Shown: positions 47,901 to 51,021 of the stretch, piece after piece
How positions within the stretch are numbered: position 1 is the first letter of the stretch
Layout of the letters: each line of letters starts with the position of its first letter
Assembly: GCA_000934455.1 (NCBI GenBank)
Contig: KN882668.1
Location: 146,897-210,896, forward strand
DNA: 64,000 bases
From: Apostichopus parvimensis
Lineage: Eukaryota > Echinodermata > Holothuroidea > Aspidochirotida > Stichopodidae
Direction: 5' to 3'
Position numbers and translations under genes: made by a program
The notes under the pieces: model-generated
Seen by the model: the letters and a program-made list of their open reading frames with translations, nothing else
The model's database searches: none
What the model was told of the DNA's origin: nothing

Positions 47901-49543
47901 TTCCTTTTTTTTTTTTTTCCTTTTTGTGGGCAATTCCTCACCTTTATGGAGGACAGACTTACATTCCAACACACTTAACAAAATTTCCTGCCCCTGACAG
48001 GAAGAAAAATACAAATTTACAGAAAAACATGCTGGCAAGAGACTTCTGGGGAAATTATTTTTCAGTGATTCAAATTATTGTATTCTCCTGTCGTATTAGA
48101 GAATGGCTTTCGAATATTTTGGCCTCTGGGTTGAAAAAATCTCCAGAGGAACTGCGACTGCTTTTTAGTGGAAAATTTTAAGGTGGATATGAAATATGAA
48201 TTGACAAGATTGACCTTAGTAGTACAGAGCAGCCAAACTTTAAACTGCACCATAGATGATAAGGACACTTAAAATGTGAAATGCTCTTGTTATAACACAA
48301 GAAATATGTTTTGATTTATGTTCAATTCTATGAATTTTCATTTATTGTTTAGTACTATAAAGAACGAGACATGAAAAGTTCAAACGAAATAAAGTCACAT
48401 TTGAGACCTCAACTGGGATCAGGGTCTCGTATTCCCTCGCAAATGTAACATATAACCAACCACGGACATGTTAACAATGCCGCAGGACAGACAACTATGC
48501 AAGAACAAGGTCATGATGGTTATTTGCAATTAGCTAAAACAATATATTTATAATAATAATAACAATAATAATAACAGCATATATAACGTGCCAACTATCT
48601 GTGAAACCTATTCCGAGCTGCAGGTTACAAAGAAAACAAAAACAAAGCCACTGAAGTCATGAGAGCTAGTAAACCGCACAGGACCAAGTAGCCCAGATGA
48701 TATCAAGTAAACCAGATGATATCAAGTAAACCATATGGAGAGCAAGTAAACCGGATGAGAGCAAGTAAACCGGATGAGAGCAAGTAAACAAGATGATAGC
48801 AAGTAAACCAGATGAGAGCAAGTAAACCGGATGAGAGCAAGTAAACCACACAAGAGCAAGCAGCCCGGATGAGAGCAAGTAAACCGGATGATAGCATACA
48901 AACCGGATGAGAGCAAGTAAACCGGATGATAGCAAGTAAACCGGATGAGAGCAAGTAAACCAGATGCGAGCAAGTAAACCGGATGAGAGCAAGTAAGCCG
49001 GAGAATGCCGGTCACTCACTAACTCTTCTATTCTTGATCGCCCAATCATGATCCTCCCTGAAAGAGAGATCTCACTTCTGCGAGGTCTGATGCCGAGTTC
49101 ATGAGTGTTCACACTACAAAAGGTGATATCGGCCTTGTGGCATCAGATCACCGCCCCCCTCCCCCCCCTTCCACCCCCATTCATCCTCAAAGGTGAACAC
49201 AGCTAAAATTGATTCGATTACCTTTGCCCTTTTATCAGTGAAAACAAAGTTTTACTTACCTGACCCAGGTCAAGGGTGACGGATACCCAATGGTATTGCA
49301 TGCCATTGGCAATACTTGGACTCTGCCACCAGTTATTGGTGCCGTCGATGGCATGCTCTATAGGATGTCTCTCATCAGACTGCTCGCTGGTGAGGTCACA
49401 AACCCGGCATTGTGGGAAGCTTATTTTGGGATCTGGAACGTGTTCGACCAATCGGCAGTATATTTCGGACCTGGTTTCCCCACAGGTGGCGTTAGAGGTG
49501 ATCCTTGCTCTGGTTGCGAGGTTGAATACGTGCGGGAACAACC
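1671..49543 (-). CDS. LAMA1/2-like: Laminin alpha subunit, alpha-1/2 class; 40 exons, both ends missing
   Basis: Laminin alpha chains are secreted, join a beta and a gamma chain through a C-terminal coiled coil, and polymerise by their N-terminal LN domain in basement membranes. Forty exons on the minus strand splice in frame to about 1,952 residues: LN (about residues 1-253), LE1-LE5a (to about 512), L4a (513-about 725), LE5b-LE14a (to about 1192), L4b (1193-about 1372), LE14b-LE17 (to about 1570), and domain II/I coiled coil (1570-1952, continuing outside). Two L4 domains and 17 LE repeats fit LAMA1/LAMA2; the double cysteine CCPGY in LE1 is typical of alpha chains. All introns read GT-AG on the coding strand. 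The signal-peptide exon lies further right and the LG domains further left, neither identified here. Introns shorter than about 650 bp with no separate entry showed nothing recognisable. The class is secure; orthology to alpha-1 versus alpha-2 is not decidable, since invertebrates usually have one such gene. Confidence 0.96.
1938..2315. repeat. Minisatellite, about 33-37 bp unit
   Basis: Intronic array of about ten copies around the core CGACTAGTACACAGTTACCT, with unit-length variation (some copies lack part of the TTTCAACACCGTTAC arm). It lies between exons 39 and 40. Confidence 0.9.
2554..2602 (+). repeat. Truncated tRNA-like SINE head
   Basis: GTGTTAGCTCAGTGGTTAAC is an RNA polymerase III A-box-like tRNA head, the same as at 2624, but it stops before any B box. 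Near-identical copies of ATGATATCAACCACA lie at 2502 and 2603, which may be a target-site duplication around this fragment. Confidence 0.6.
2619..2868 (+). mobile_element. tRNA-derived SINE, copy 1
   Basis: The tRNA-like head has an A box (TAGCTCAGTGG) and a B-box-like stretch (GAGTTCCAGTC), followed by a body ending in three consecutive hairpins (2769-2782, 2788-2800, 2822-2835) and an (ACATAC)n-type tail. The last 130 bp recur at 62630-62750 in the same orientation, which shows the element is dispersed. Family name not known to me. Confidence 0.8.
2949..3106 (-). CDS. LAMA1/2-like: Laminin alpha exon 39: coiled-coil domain I
   Basis: Residues 1854-1905. [20 protein letters not shown] and [15 protein letters not shown], then [10 protein letters not shown]. 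Acceptor ccccctccctgcag, donor GAAAG|gtaacc; phase 0 in, phase 2 out. The exon contains a 21-bp palindrome (3024-3044). Confidence 0.87.
3390..3506 (-). CDS. LAMA1/2-like: Laminin alpha exon 38: coiled-coil domain I
   Basis: Residues 1815-1853. [20 protein letters not shown] followed by a serine-rich helix, like the alpha-chain block EALLKKVKKLFGE. Phase 0 at both ends; donor TTTCAG|gtaaaa. Confidence 0.88.
3957..4164 (-). CDS. LAMA1/2-like: Laminin alpha exon 37: coiled-coil domain II/I
   Basis: Residues 1745-1814. [33 protein letters not shown] and SATSLKTLK. Phase 2 in, phase 0 out. The donor CTCAAG|gtgatc is weak at +4/+5, but it is the in-frame choice that joins exon 38. The open frame runs 12 codons beyond it to a stop. 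Confidence 0.85.
4432..4585 (-). CDS. LAMA1/2-like: Laminin alpha exon 36: coiled-coil domain II/I
   Basis: Residues 1694-1744. [31 protein letters not shown] and [10 protein letters not shown]; helical with heptad leucines and two sequons. Phase 1 in, phase 2 out; acceptor gttgtctacag, donor CATAG|gtaagg. Confidence 0.88.
4950..5155 (+). repeat. Dispersed repeat with hammerhead-like core, copy 1
   Basis: It contains CTGAAGA, a 5-bp stem GATCC/GGATC, then GAAACG and the shared downstream block ending AAGCAGTTTGCTAACAG. The same sequence recurs at 6229, 19905 and 22975. Lies in the intron between exons 35 and 36. The left edge is uncertain. Confidence 0.75.
5506..5617 (-). CDS. LAMA1/2-like: Laminin alpha exon 35: coiled-coil domain II
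   Basis: Residues 1657-1693. [19 protein letters not shown] and [15 protein letters not shown]; two possible N-glycosylation sites. Phase 0 in, phase 1 out (AATA|gtaaga), matching exon 36. Called from frame continuity and good splice sites. Confidence 0.85.
5957..6067 (-). CDS. LAMA1/2-like: Laminin alpha exon 34: coiled-coil domain II
   Basis: Residues 1620-1656. Charged, leucine-rich helical sequence ([28 protein letters not shown]) with heptad spacing. Phase 0 at both ends; acceptor atcttttcag, donor GCACAG|gtgaga. Called from frame, splice sites and position rather than direct similarity. Confidence 0.88.
6229..6343. repeat. 115-bp near-perfect inverted repeat of the hammerhead-like repeat
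   Basis: Two head-to-head copies form arms of about 55 bp around a 5-base centre (TCCAC); arms differ at a few positions. The right arm continues to about 6410 with the same downstream block as the other copies (TTACACAGGCTCTTTAGTG). Intron between exons 33 and 34. Confidence 0.9.
6530..6678 (-). CDS. LAMA1/2-like: Laminin alpha exon 33: end of LE17, start of domain II
   Basis: Residues 1570-1619. [18 protein letters not shown] aligns with the C-x-x-x-C-T/G-x-L-L start of domain II in alpha chains, and YYGLENQT with their YGLEN-T motif. This marks the switch from EGF-like repeats to helix. Phase 1 in, phase 0 out. Confidence 0.93.
7171..7243. repeat. Short direct duplication
   Basis: CACAAATTTGTCTAGAATGC occurs twice about 33 bp apart in the intron between exons 32 and 33. 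Confidence 0.7.
7336..7529 (-). CDS. LAMA1/2-like: Laminin alpha exon 32: LE16 end and LE17
   Basis: Residues 1505-1569. [36 protein letters not shown] and [17 protein letters not shown] make the last LE repeat. Phase 2 in, phase 1 out; donor ATAA|gtgagt. Confidence 0.95.
8137..8223 (-). CDS. LAMA1/2-like: Laminin alpha exon 31: LE16
   Basis: Residues 1476-1504. [19 protein letters not shown] and GHVGRFCER, paralogous to exon 17 (NFSPTC...GDRCER). Phase 2 at both ends; donor GAGAG|gtaaga. Confidence 0.95.
8746..8873 (-). CDS. LAMA1/2-like: Laminin alpha exon 30: LE15 end and LE16 start
   Basis: Residues 1434-1475. [20 protein letters not shown] and [10 protein letters not shown], paralogous to exon 16 with identical length (128 bp) and phases. 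Donor AACAA|gtaaat. Confidence 0.95.
8962..9515. repeat. Minisatellite, about 20-21 bp unit
   Basis: About 25 degenerate copies related to TTTCTGTGTTATCCCTTCCA, in the intron after exon 29, ending about 70 bp from its donor. Confidence 0.92.
9586..9699 (-). CDS. LAMA1/2-like: Laminin alpha exon 29: LE14 end and LE15 start
   Basis: Residues 1396-1433. [18 protein letters not shown], then [18 protein letters not shown]. It is 114 bp and phase 0 at both ends, equal to exon 15. A 20-21 bp tandem array starts about 70 bp beyond its donor. Confidence 0.95.
9700..10970 (-). other. Intron between exons 28 and 29
   Basis: No gene seen. It holds an 11-bp inverted pair GTAAACAGATT/AATCTGTTTAC at about 10173 and 10272, a C-rich tract near 10730, and about 35 bp near 10408-10442 resembling the 13273 element in inverse orientation. 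Confidence 0.8.
10971..11088 (-). CDS. LAMA1/2-like: Laminin alpha exon 28: L4b last strand and LE14 second part
   Basis: Residues 1356-1395. [14 protein letters not shown] ends L4b; [16 protein letters not shown] restarts LE14, like [16 protein letters not shown] in exon 14. Phase 2 in, phase 0 out; donor TGTGAG|gtaacc. Confidence 0.95.
11089..12761 (-). other. Introns around exon 27
   Basis: Apart from exon 27 I see only AT-rich DNA and a short (ATT)n microsatellite near 12300. Confidence 0.75.
11832..11953 (-). CDS. LAMA1/2-like: Laminin alpha exon 27: laminin IV-A domain 2, late part
   Basis: Residues 1316-1355. [17 protein letters not shown] is the conserved late L4 segment. Phase 0 in, phase 2 out, as exon 13, but only half its length. 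Acceptor acttttctgtag, donor CAAT|gtgagt. Confidence 0.93.
12762..12947 (-). CDS. LAMA1/2-like: Laminin alpha exon 26: laminin IV-A domain 2, core
   Basis: Residues 1254-1315. [17 protein letters not shown] opens, [15 protein letters not shown] and [11 protein letters not shown] follow. It covers what exons 11 and 12 encode separately in L4a. Phase 0 at both ends; donor CTGGAG|gtaaag. Confidence 0.94.
13273..13446. mobile_element. Small MITE-like element, 174 bp
   Basis: Ends are near-perfect inverted repeats (CAGGGATGAGC and GCTCATGCCTG, one mismatch) flanked on both sides by ATAATA. There is no coding capacity. The size and CAG-type ends suggest a non-autonomous DNA transposon; an 8-bp duplication expected for hAT is not clear. 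Intron between exons 25 and 26. Confidence 0.65.
14227..14409 (-). CDS. LAMA1/2-like: Laminin alpha exon 25: start of laminin IV-A domain 2
   Basis: Residues 1193-1253. It ends [13 protein letters not shown], the family motif (compare FYWKLPEQFEGKK in human alpha-2, from memory). Phase 0 at both ends; acceptor ttttctctgcag, donor TCAAAG|gtcagt. It retains the tryptophan that exon 10 replaces. Confidence 0.94.
14410..15279 (-). other. Intron between exons 24 and 25
   Basis: AT-rich; nothing recognised. Confidence 0.7.
15280..15420 (-). CDS. LAMA1/2-like: Laminin alpha exon 24: LE13 end and first part of LE14
   Basis: Residues 1146-1192. [17 protein letters not shown] then [13 protein letters not shown], matching exon 9 ([13 protein letters not shown]) in sequence, length (141 bp) and phase. 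It leads into L4b. Donor ACAAAG|gtatga. Confidence 0.95.
15890..16440. repeat. Tandem repeat, 84-86 bp unit, with an assembly gap inside
   Basis: About six copies, each with GTAAAACAATAGCCA, TATCACAGTGAGAGAGTATG and AATGACAATGA. The run of N at 16201-16250 lies in it, so the true copy number is unknown. It starts within about 10 bp of the exon 23 donor. Confidence 0.93.
16201..16250. other. Assembly gap (50 N)
   Basis: Run of N inside the 84-86 bp tandem array, the probable cause of the break. Confidence 0.99.
16448..16610 (-). CDS. LAMA1/2-like: Laminin alpha exon 23: LE12 end and LE13 start
   Basis: Residues 1091-1145. [20 protein letters not shown], then [20 protein letters not shown] and [10 protein letters not shown], with the extra spacing typical of LE13. 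Phase 2 in, phase 0 out. An 84-86 bp tandem array begins right after its donor TGTAAG|gtacgt. Confidence 0.95.
17020..17084 (-). CDS. LAMA1/2-like: Laminin alpha exon 22: LE12 start, small exon
   Basis: Residues 1070-1090. [20 protein letters not shown] is half an LE repeat in 65 bp. Phase 0 in, phase 2 out, rejoining exon 23 within an arginine codon. Acceptor catcatgcag, donor TGCAG|gtaatt. Confidence 0.92.
17085..18167 (-). other. Intron between exons 21 and 22
   Basis: No repeat or gene recognised in 1.1 kb. Confidence 0.7.
18168..18298 (-). CDS. LAMA1/2-like: Laminin alpha exon 21: LE11
   Basis: Residues 1026-1069. [17 protein letters not shown] followed by PPNTIGPAC and [11 protein letters not shown]. 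The PPNTIG...NTW pattern is the well-conserved LE11 of vertebrate alpha-1/2. Phase 1 in, phase 0 out; donor TATG|gtaagt. Confidence 0.96.
18299..18953 (-). other. Intron between exons 20 and 21
   Basis: Nothing recognised except a C-rich stretch near 18615-18660. Confidence 0.7.
18954..19137 (-). CDS. LAMA1/2-like: Laminin alpha exon 20: LE9 end and LE10
   Basis: Residues 965-1025. [11 protein letters not shown] closes LE9; [20 protein letters not shown] and [20 protein letters not shown] form LE10. Phase 0 in, phase 1 out; donor CAAG|gtaact. Confidence 0.95.
19609..19715 (-). CDS. LAMA1/2-like: Laminin alpha exon 19: LE9
   Basis: Residues 929-964. [20 protein letters not shown] and [13 protein letters not shown] give six of the eight LE cysteines. 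Phase 1 in, phase 0 out; acceptor ctctctcag, donor GTGAT|gtgaga. Confidence 0.94.
19905..20030 (+). repeat. Dispersed repeat with hammerhead-like core, copy 3
   Basis: GATCCTGCTAGGATCGAAAA is followed by the shared block TAAGCAGTTTGCTAACAG. This copy is diverged in the CTGAAGA part. Intron between exons 18 and 19. Confidence 0.8.
20231..20448 (-). CDS. LAMA1/2-like: Laminin alpha exon 18: LE7 end and LE8
   Basis: Residues 856-928. [16 protein letters not shown], then [20 protein letters not shown]. The same opening CEDGYFG recurs in exon 32, which is also phase 2 in and phase 1 out. Confidence 0.95.
20702..20791 (-). CDS. LAMA1/2-like: Laminin alpha exon 17: LE7
   Basis: Residues 826-855. 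[20 protein letters not shown] and GYQGDRCER; the NFSPTC start after an L4 repeat set is conserved in vertebrate alpha chains. Phase 2 at both ends, 90 bp; counterpart exon 31 is 87 bp. Confidence 0.95.
20792..21516 (-). other. Intron between exons 16 and 17
   Basis: Nothing recognised beyond a short (TA)n near 21040. Confidence 0.7.
21517..21644 (-). CDS. LAMA1/2-like: Laminin alpha exon 16: LE6 end and LE7 start
   Basis: Residues 784-825. [20 protein letters not shown] ends LE6 and [10 protein letters not shown] starts LE7. It is 128 bp, phase 0 in and phase 2 out, exactly as exon 30. Confidence 0.95.
22006..22119 (-). CDS. LAMA1/2-like: Laminin alpha exon 15: LE5 end and LE6 start
   Basis: Residues 746-783. 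[19 protein letters not shown] then [18 protein letters not shown]. It is 114 bp, phase 0 at both ends, the same length and phase as exon 29. A 32-bp minisatellite reaches almost to its acceptor. Confidence 0.95.
22135..22557. repeat. Minisatellite, 32-bp unit
   Basis: About 13 copies of GTAAATCACAGGAAAGTAAC followed by ATTAAATATATG; the copies in the middle are nearly identical, so expansion looks recent. The degenerate edge comes within about 20 bp of the exon 15 acceptor. Confidence 0.95.
22975..23045 (-). repeat. Dispersed repeat with hammerhead-like core, copy 4
   Basis: On the minus strand it reads CTGAAGA, AATCC/GGATC, GAAACGTCAGGCC, followed by TTACTTTTACACATT. Intron between exons 14 and 15. 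Confidence 0.8.
23117..23228 (-). CDS. LAMA1/2-like: Laminin alpha exon 14: L4a last strand and LE5 second part
   Basis: Residues 708-745. [18 protein letters not shown] is the final L4 strand; [16 protein letters not shown] restarts the interrupted LE5. Phase 2 in, phase 0 out; donor TGTGAA|gtgagt. Counterpart of exon 28. Confidence 0.95.
23425..24175. repeat. Tandem repeat, about 104-bp unit, seven copies
   Basis: GTTAAAGGAGCTTAGAA recurs at 23481, 23585, 23685, 23790, 23895, 23999 and 24103. It fills most of the intron between exons 13 and 14 and gives no convincing coding frame. Confidence 0.95.
24326..24567 (-). CDS. LAMA1/2-like: Laminin alpha exon 13: end of laminin IV-A domain 1
   Basis: Residues 628-707. 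[19 protein letters not shown] is the conserved late L4 helix-strand segment (compare [16 protein letters not shown] in exon 27). The front part is longer than in L4b. Phase 0 in, phase 2 out; the donor is TT|gtaagt. Confidence 0.93.
24971..25045 (-). CDS. LAMA1/2-like: Laminin alpha exon 12: laminin IV-A domain 1, short exon
   Basis: Residues 603-627, only 25 codons. [20 protein letters not shown] fits the variable middle of L4. The donor GGCTGG|gtaagt is strong. The acceptor is less certain: the only in-frame choice that joins phase 0 to exon 11 is the unusual tgattaag at 25046. Its counterpart in L4b is fused within exon 26. Confidence 0.8.
25078..25390 (+). mobile_element. tRNA-derived SINE of a second family
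   Basis: The head GTGGCCAATTGGCTAAGGCG is tRNA-like, with a B-box-like TTTCGATTC about 40 bp on. The body has GTCCTTGGGCAAGATGCTTT and CTCCACCCAGGGGTTAAATG, a central stretch widespread in invertebrate SINEs. The 3' end AAGCGCTTTGAGACC runs into an ATTATT-type tail. Intron between exons 11 and 12. Confidence 0.82.
25454..25555 (-). CDS. LAMA1/2-like: Laminin alpha exon 11: laminin IV-A domain 1
   Basis: Residues 569-602. [14 protein letters not shown] corresponds to the L4 core strand, also seen as [12 protein letters not shown] in exon 26; VVLILE ends the exon. Phase 0 at both ends; donor TAGAG|gtgaat. Confidence 0.92.
25556..26629 (-). other. Intron between exons 10 and 11
   Basis: AT-rich with T-runs near 26285; nothing else recognised. 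Confidence 0.7.
26630..26797 (-). CDS. LAMA1/2-like: Laminin alpha exon 10: start of laminin IV-A domain 1
   Basis: Residues 513-568. The segment from [11 protein letters not shown] to [14 protein letters not shown] matches the start of the L4 fold, where family members have a Y-[YF]-W-x-A-P-x-x-[YF]-L-G-N-K motif. Phase 0 at both ends; donor AATAAG|gtatgt. Counterpart of exon 25. Confidence 0.9.
27077..27575. repeat. Minisatellite, 18-bp unit
   Basis: About 27 copies of GAGTCACCGGCAGTATCA, more GC-rich than the surrounding intron (between exons 9 and 10), with several variant subfamilies (GGTTGTATCAAGAGTCCC, ACAGGTGTCACTGGCAGT). Confidence 0.96.
28776..28916 (-). CDS. LAMA1/2-like: Laminin alpha exon 9: LE4 end and first part of LE5
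   Basis: Residues 466-512. [17 protein letters not shown] ends LE4; [14 protein letters not shown] is the split half of LE5 that precedes an L4 domain. It is 141 bp, phase 0 at both ends, identical in length and phase to exon 24, its counterpart before L4b. Confidence 0.95.
29817..29972 (-). CDS. LAMA1/2-like: Laminin alpha exon 8: LE3 end and LE4 start
   Basis: Residues 414-465. [20 protein letters not shown] closes LE3 and [19 protein letters not shown] opens LE4. Phase 0 at both ends; acceptor cgctgttacag, donor TGTAAG|gtgagg. Confidence 0.95.
30150..30247 (-). CDS. LAMA1/2-like: Laminin alpha exon 7: LE3, first half
   Basis: Residues 381-413. [15 protein letters not shown] opens LE3; the region up to [12 protein letters not shown] corresponds to the insertion seen in LE3 of LAMA2. 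Phase 1 in, phase 0 out; donor GAGTG|gtgagt. Confidence 0.92.
31119..31328 (-). CDS. LAMA1/2-like: Laminin alpha exon 6: LE2
   Basis: Residues 311-380. [13 protein letters not shown], then [18 protein letters not shown] and CKDGYYR give an extended LE repeat, longer between its first cysteines as in LE2 of vertebrate alpha-1/2. Phase 1 at both ends; donor ACCG|gtaagc. Confidence 0.95.
32026..32143 (-). CDS. LAMA1/2-like: Laminin alpha exon 5: LE1
   Basis: Residues 272-310. [19 protein letters not shown] with the double cysteine is the alpha-chain LE1 signature, followed by the conserved short linker and C of LE2. Starts phase 0, ends phase 1 (GAAG|gtaaga). Confidence 0.95.
32144..34132 (-). 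other. Intron between exons 4 and 5
   Basis: 2.0 kb. A repeated GTGGGTCGCA near 32440 and 32463 is the only local structure; no gene recognised. Confidence 0.65.
34133..34234 (-). CDS. LAMA1/2-like: Laminin alpha exon 4: end of LN, start of LE1
   Basis: Residues 238-271. [20 protein letters not shown] is the hinge where LN passes into the first laminin-type EGF-like repeat. Phase 0 at both ends; acceptor tttttcatttcag, donor CCACAG|gtaagt. Confidence 0.95.
34785..34850. repeat. Short array of 5/10-bp units
   Basis: Degenerate copies of CCCGACC and CCTGACC in the intron between exons 3 and 4. Confidence 0.85.
35225..35347 (-). CDS. LAMA1/2-like: Laminin alpha exon 3: LN domain
   Basis: Residues 197-237, 41 codons, phase 0 at both ends. 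[19 protein letters not shown] matches the LN block before the domain end. Acceptor tttcttacag, donor AGACGG|gtaaag. Confidence 0.95.
35348..38067 (-). other. Intron between exons 2 and 3, with assembly gap
   Basis: 2.7 kb including a run of N at 36776-36825. The gap flanks are not obviously repetitive. No coding region supported. Confidence 0.7.
36776..36825. other. Assembly gap (50 N)
   Basis: Run of N between CAGCAGCAT and GCAGCCACAG. Confidence 0.99.
38068..38370 (-). CDS. LAMA1/2-like: Laminin alpha exon 2: LN domain, middle
   Basis: Residues 96-196. It carries [43 protein letters not shown] and SLINGRP, all standard LN-domain blocks. Acceptor ctctgtatcag, donor ATG|gtaatt, both phase 0. 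It is separated from exon 1 by the largest intron in the gene, about 10.9 kb. Confidence 0.95.
46015..46130. repeat. C-rich simple repeat
   Basis: Degenerate CCCCTGCCTCTGCCCAT and CCCCTGCCCCAA units, a pyrimidine-rich low-complexity stretch. Confidence 0.85.
47820..47935. repeat. Poly-pyrimidine (T-rich) tract
   Basis: Nearly pure C/T over more than 110 bases with runs of 9-13 T separated by single or double C. Confidence 0.95.
48665..49008. repeat. Minisatellite, 19-bp unit
   Basis: About 18 copies of GATGAGAGCAAGTAAACCG. The lack of stops on the minus strand yields repetitive open frames in three frames, none a real protein. About 250 bp inside the intron from the exon 1 donor. Confidence 0.95.
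49260..49543 (-). CDS. LAMA1/2-like: Laminin alpha exon 1 of those seen: LN domain, N-terminal part
   Basis: Residues 1-95 of the visible protein. It opens with [11 protein letters not shown], the conserved start of mature alpha-chain LN domains, then ITSNATCGE (a likely N-glycosylation sequon), [14 protein letters not shown] and the laminin signature [19 protein letters not shown]. The acceptor is tgttttttgcag at 49544 and the donor GTCAG|gtaagt at 49260. The intron before it is phase 1, so at least one more coding exon, with the signal peptide, must lie to the right. Confidence 0.96.
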
Positions 49544-49551
49544 CTGCAAAA

Positions 49552-49965
49552 AACATAAAATAAATGGAACCTGCATTAGATGAGTTTAAAAAGACATGTT
49601 TCAAATTAAACATGCGTAATGAACCCCACCCCATTCCACTCCCCCACTCCACTTACCCAATTGCTAACATGCCTTCCACAAACACAGAGATAAATAAATG
49701 GAACCTGCTTTAGGTGAGTTTCACCAAGACATGTTTCACACAAAACATGTGTATTGAACCCCAACCCCATTCCACTCCCCCACTCCACTTACCCAATTGC
49801 TAACATGCCTTCCACAAACACAGAGATAAATAAATGGAACCTGCTTTAGGTGAGTTTCACCAAGACATGTTTCACACAAAACATGTGTATTGAACCCCAA
49901 CCCCATTCTACTCTCCCACTCCCCCACTCCACTTACCCAATGCTAACATGCCTTCCACAAACAGA
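49552..49965. repeat. Tandem repeat, about 135-bp unit, three copies
   Basis: TAAATGGAACCTGC recurs at 49561, 49695 and 49831, followed by ACATGTTTCA and CCCCCACTCCACTTACCCAA. The array begins within about 10 bp of the exon 1 acceptor and includes its branch region. Confidence 0.92.
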
Positions 49966-50659
49966 GGTATGTTCAGGATGTACTTTGCTTGGAGAATATA
50001 TGGAAGTTAATGATATCCAAAAGGTATTCTGTAAGTCTCTATTATCAAACTGCTAAGCAAATTATCTTGAAAAAATATGACGAAATCTATGCCTGCAGCA
50101 ATCCTTGTCATTTACCTGTAGAAAAACACCATTTTAAGTAGTACAGTTGAACTGCAGTAGAGTTGCAAACACTATACCTGGCTCAATGATAACAGTATTA
50201 ATCTGTATTTTACCACACACTGTAGTTTTATATTGCCTCAGTTGTATTTGGGTTGTGCGAAAGAATTGAAAGAACTACAGCCAATCCTGCAATTATATTT
50301 TATTAAAGAATTCTGTCACAAACATATATGCAAGAAAAGCTGAAAGAGAAAAAGCTCACTTTTTGACATAAAGCAATCCTTATAGTTTTTCAATATGTAA
50401 ATTAAAACAGAGCAAGTGATGTCAGAGGGGTATCCTGGGTGAATCAATAACAGTTTGTTTCTGCAAGCAAGGCTTTTCAACCTCATGGAAAAATAAAGGA
50501 ACTTTCTACATAAATTTTCAATTTATGAGCGTTAATATCACTCCACTGGCAGGGTTTTGTGGTGATATTTAGCCCTTCTCGTCAGAGTTTTCAAGAAAAA
50601 TGGAGGTTAGACCCACCACAGTAAAAAAAATTGTTAAATGTTTCCTTAAACCTGAAGTA

Positions 50660-51013
50660 CAGTGGCGGAGCGTCCATACAGTCAGGGGGGGCGGATGCTG
50701 GCGCCCTTTTCAGCTCTTACCACTTTTTACTTATTCGCGATTATTGACTTTTTTATTGCGCTCTCATCTACCTATTGACATTTGTCACATTTTGTTGGTG
50801 TAATTTAGCGATGACACCTATTTATTCTTCGTTTATCTGCAAATTAGCCAGGTCCGGAAAGGGTCATTTCCGCCGATCTAGGGAGTATCTTTACTCCAAA
50901 AATTTCTTTACGTTACGCGCCAACCTGTGGTGGCACTCCGCTTAGATAGTGTCGAAAGCGCCCCTACAGACCATTCTCGCCCCTCCGACCTAATACCCCT
51001 AGCTCCGCCACTG
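50660..51013. mobile_element. Non-autonomous hAT-type transposon, 354 bp
   Basis: It begins CAGTGGCGGAGC and ends GCTCCGCCACTG, a perfect 12-bp inverted repeat, and is flanked by an exact 8-bp duplication CTGAAGTA (50652-50659 and 51014-51021). The 8-bp duplication and the CAGTGGCGGA-type ends are diagnostic of the hAT superfamily. No transposase frame, so it needed one in trans. The intact target-site duplication suggests a fairly recent insertion. Confidence 0.93.
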
Positions 51014-51021
51014 CTGAAGTA

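Larger units (their letters stand above)
38371..48650 (-). other. Large first visible intron (between exons 1 and 2)
   Basis: About 10 kb without a supported gene. It holds AT-rich DNA, a 15-base-scale G run near 41440, a C-rich tract at 46020-46130, a T-rich pyrimidine tract at 47820-47935, and a CAGTGGCGGGGG motif at 43276 that could be one end of a decayed transposon. Large early introns often hold regulatory elements, but I cannot identify any here. Confidence 0.65.

Noticed and set aside
48666-49112. A 148-residue minus-strand frame of [14 protein letters not shown]-type repeats
   Set aside because: A 19-bp minisatellite without stops opens all three minus frames; no start context or homology.
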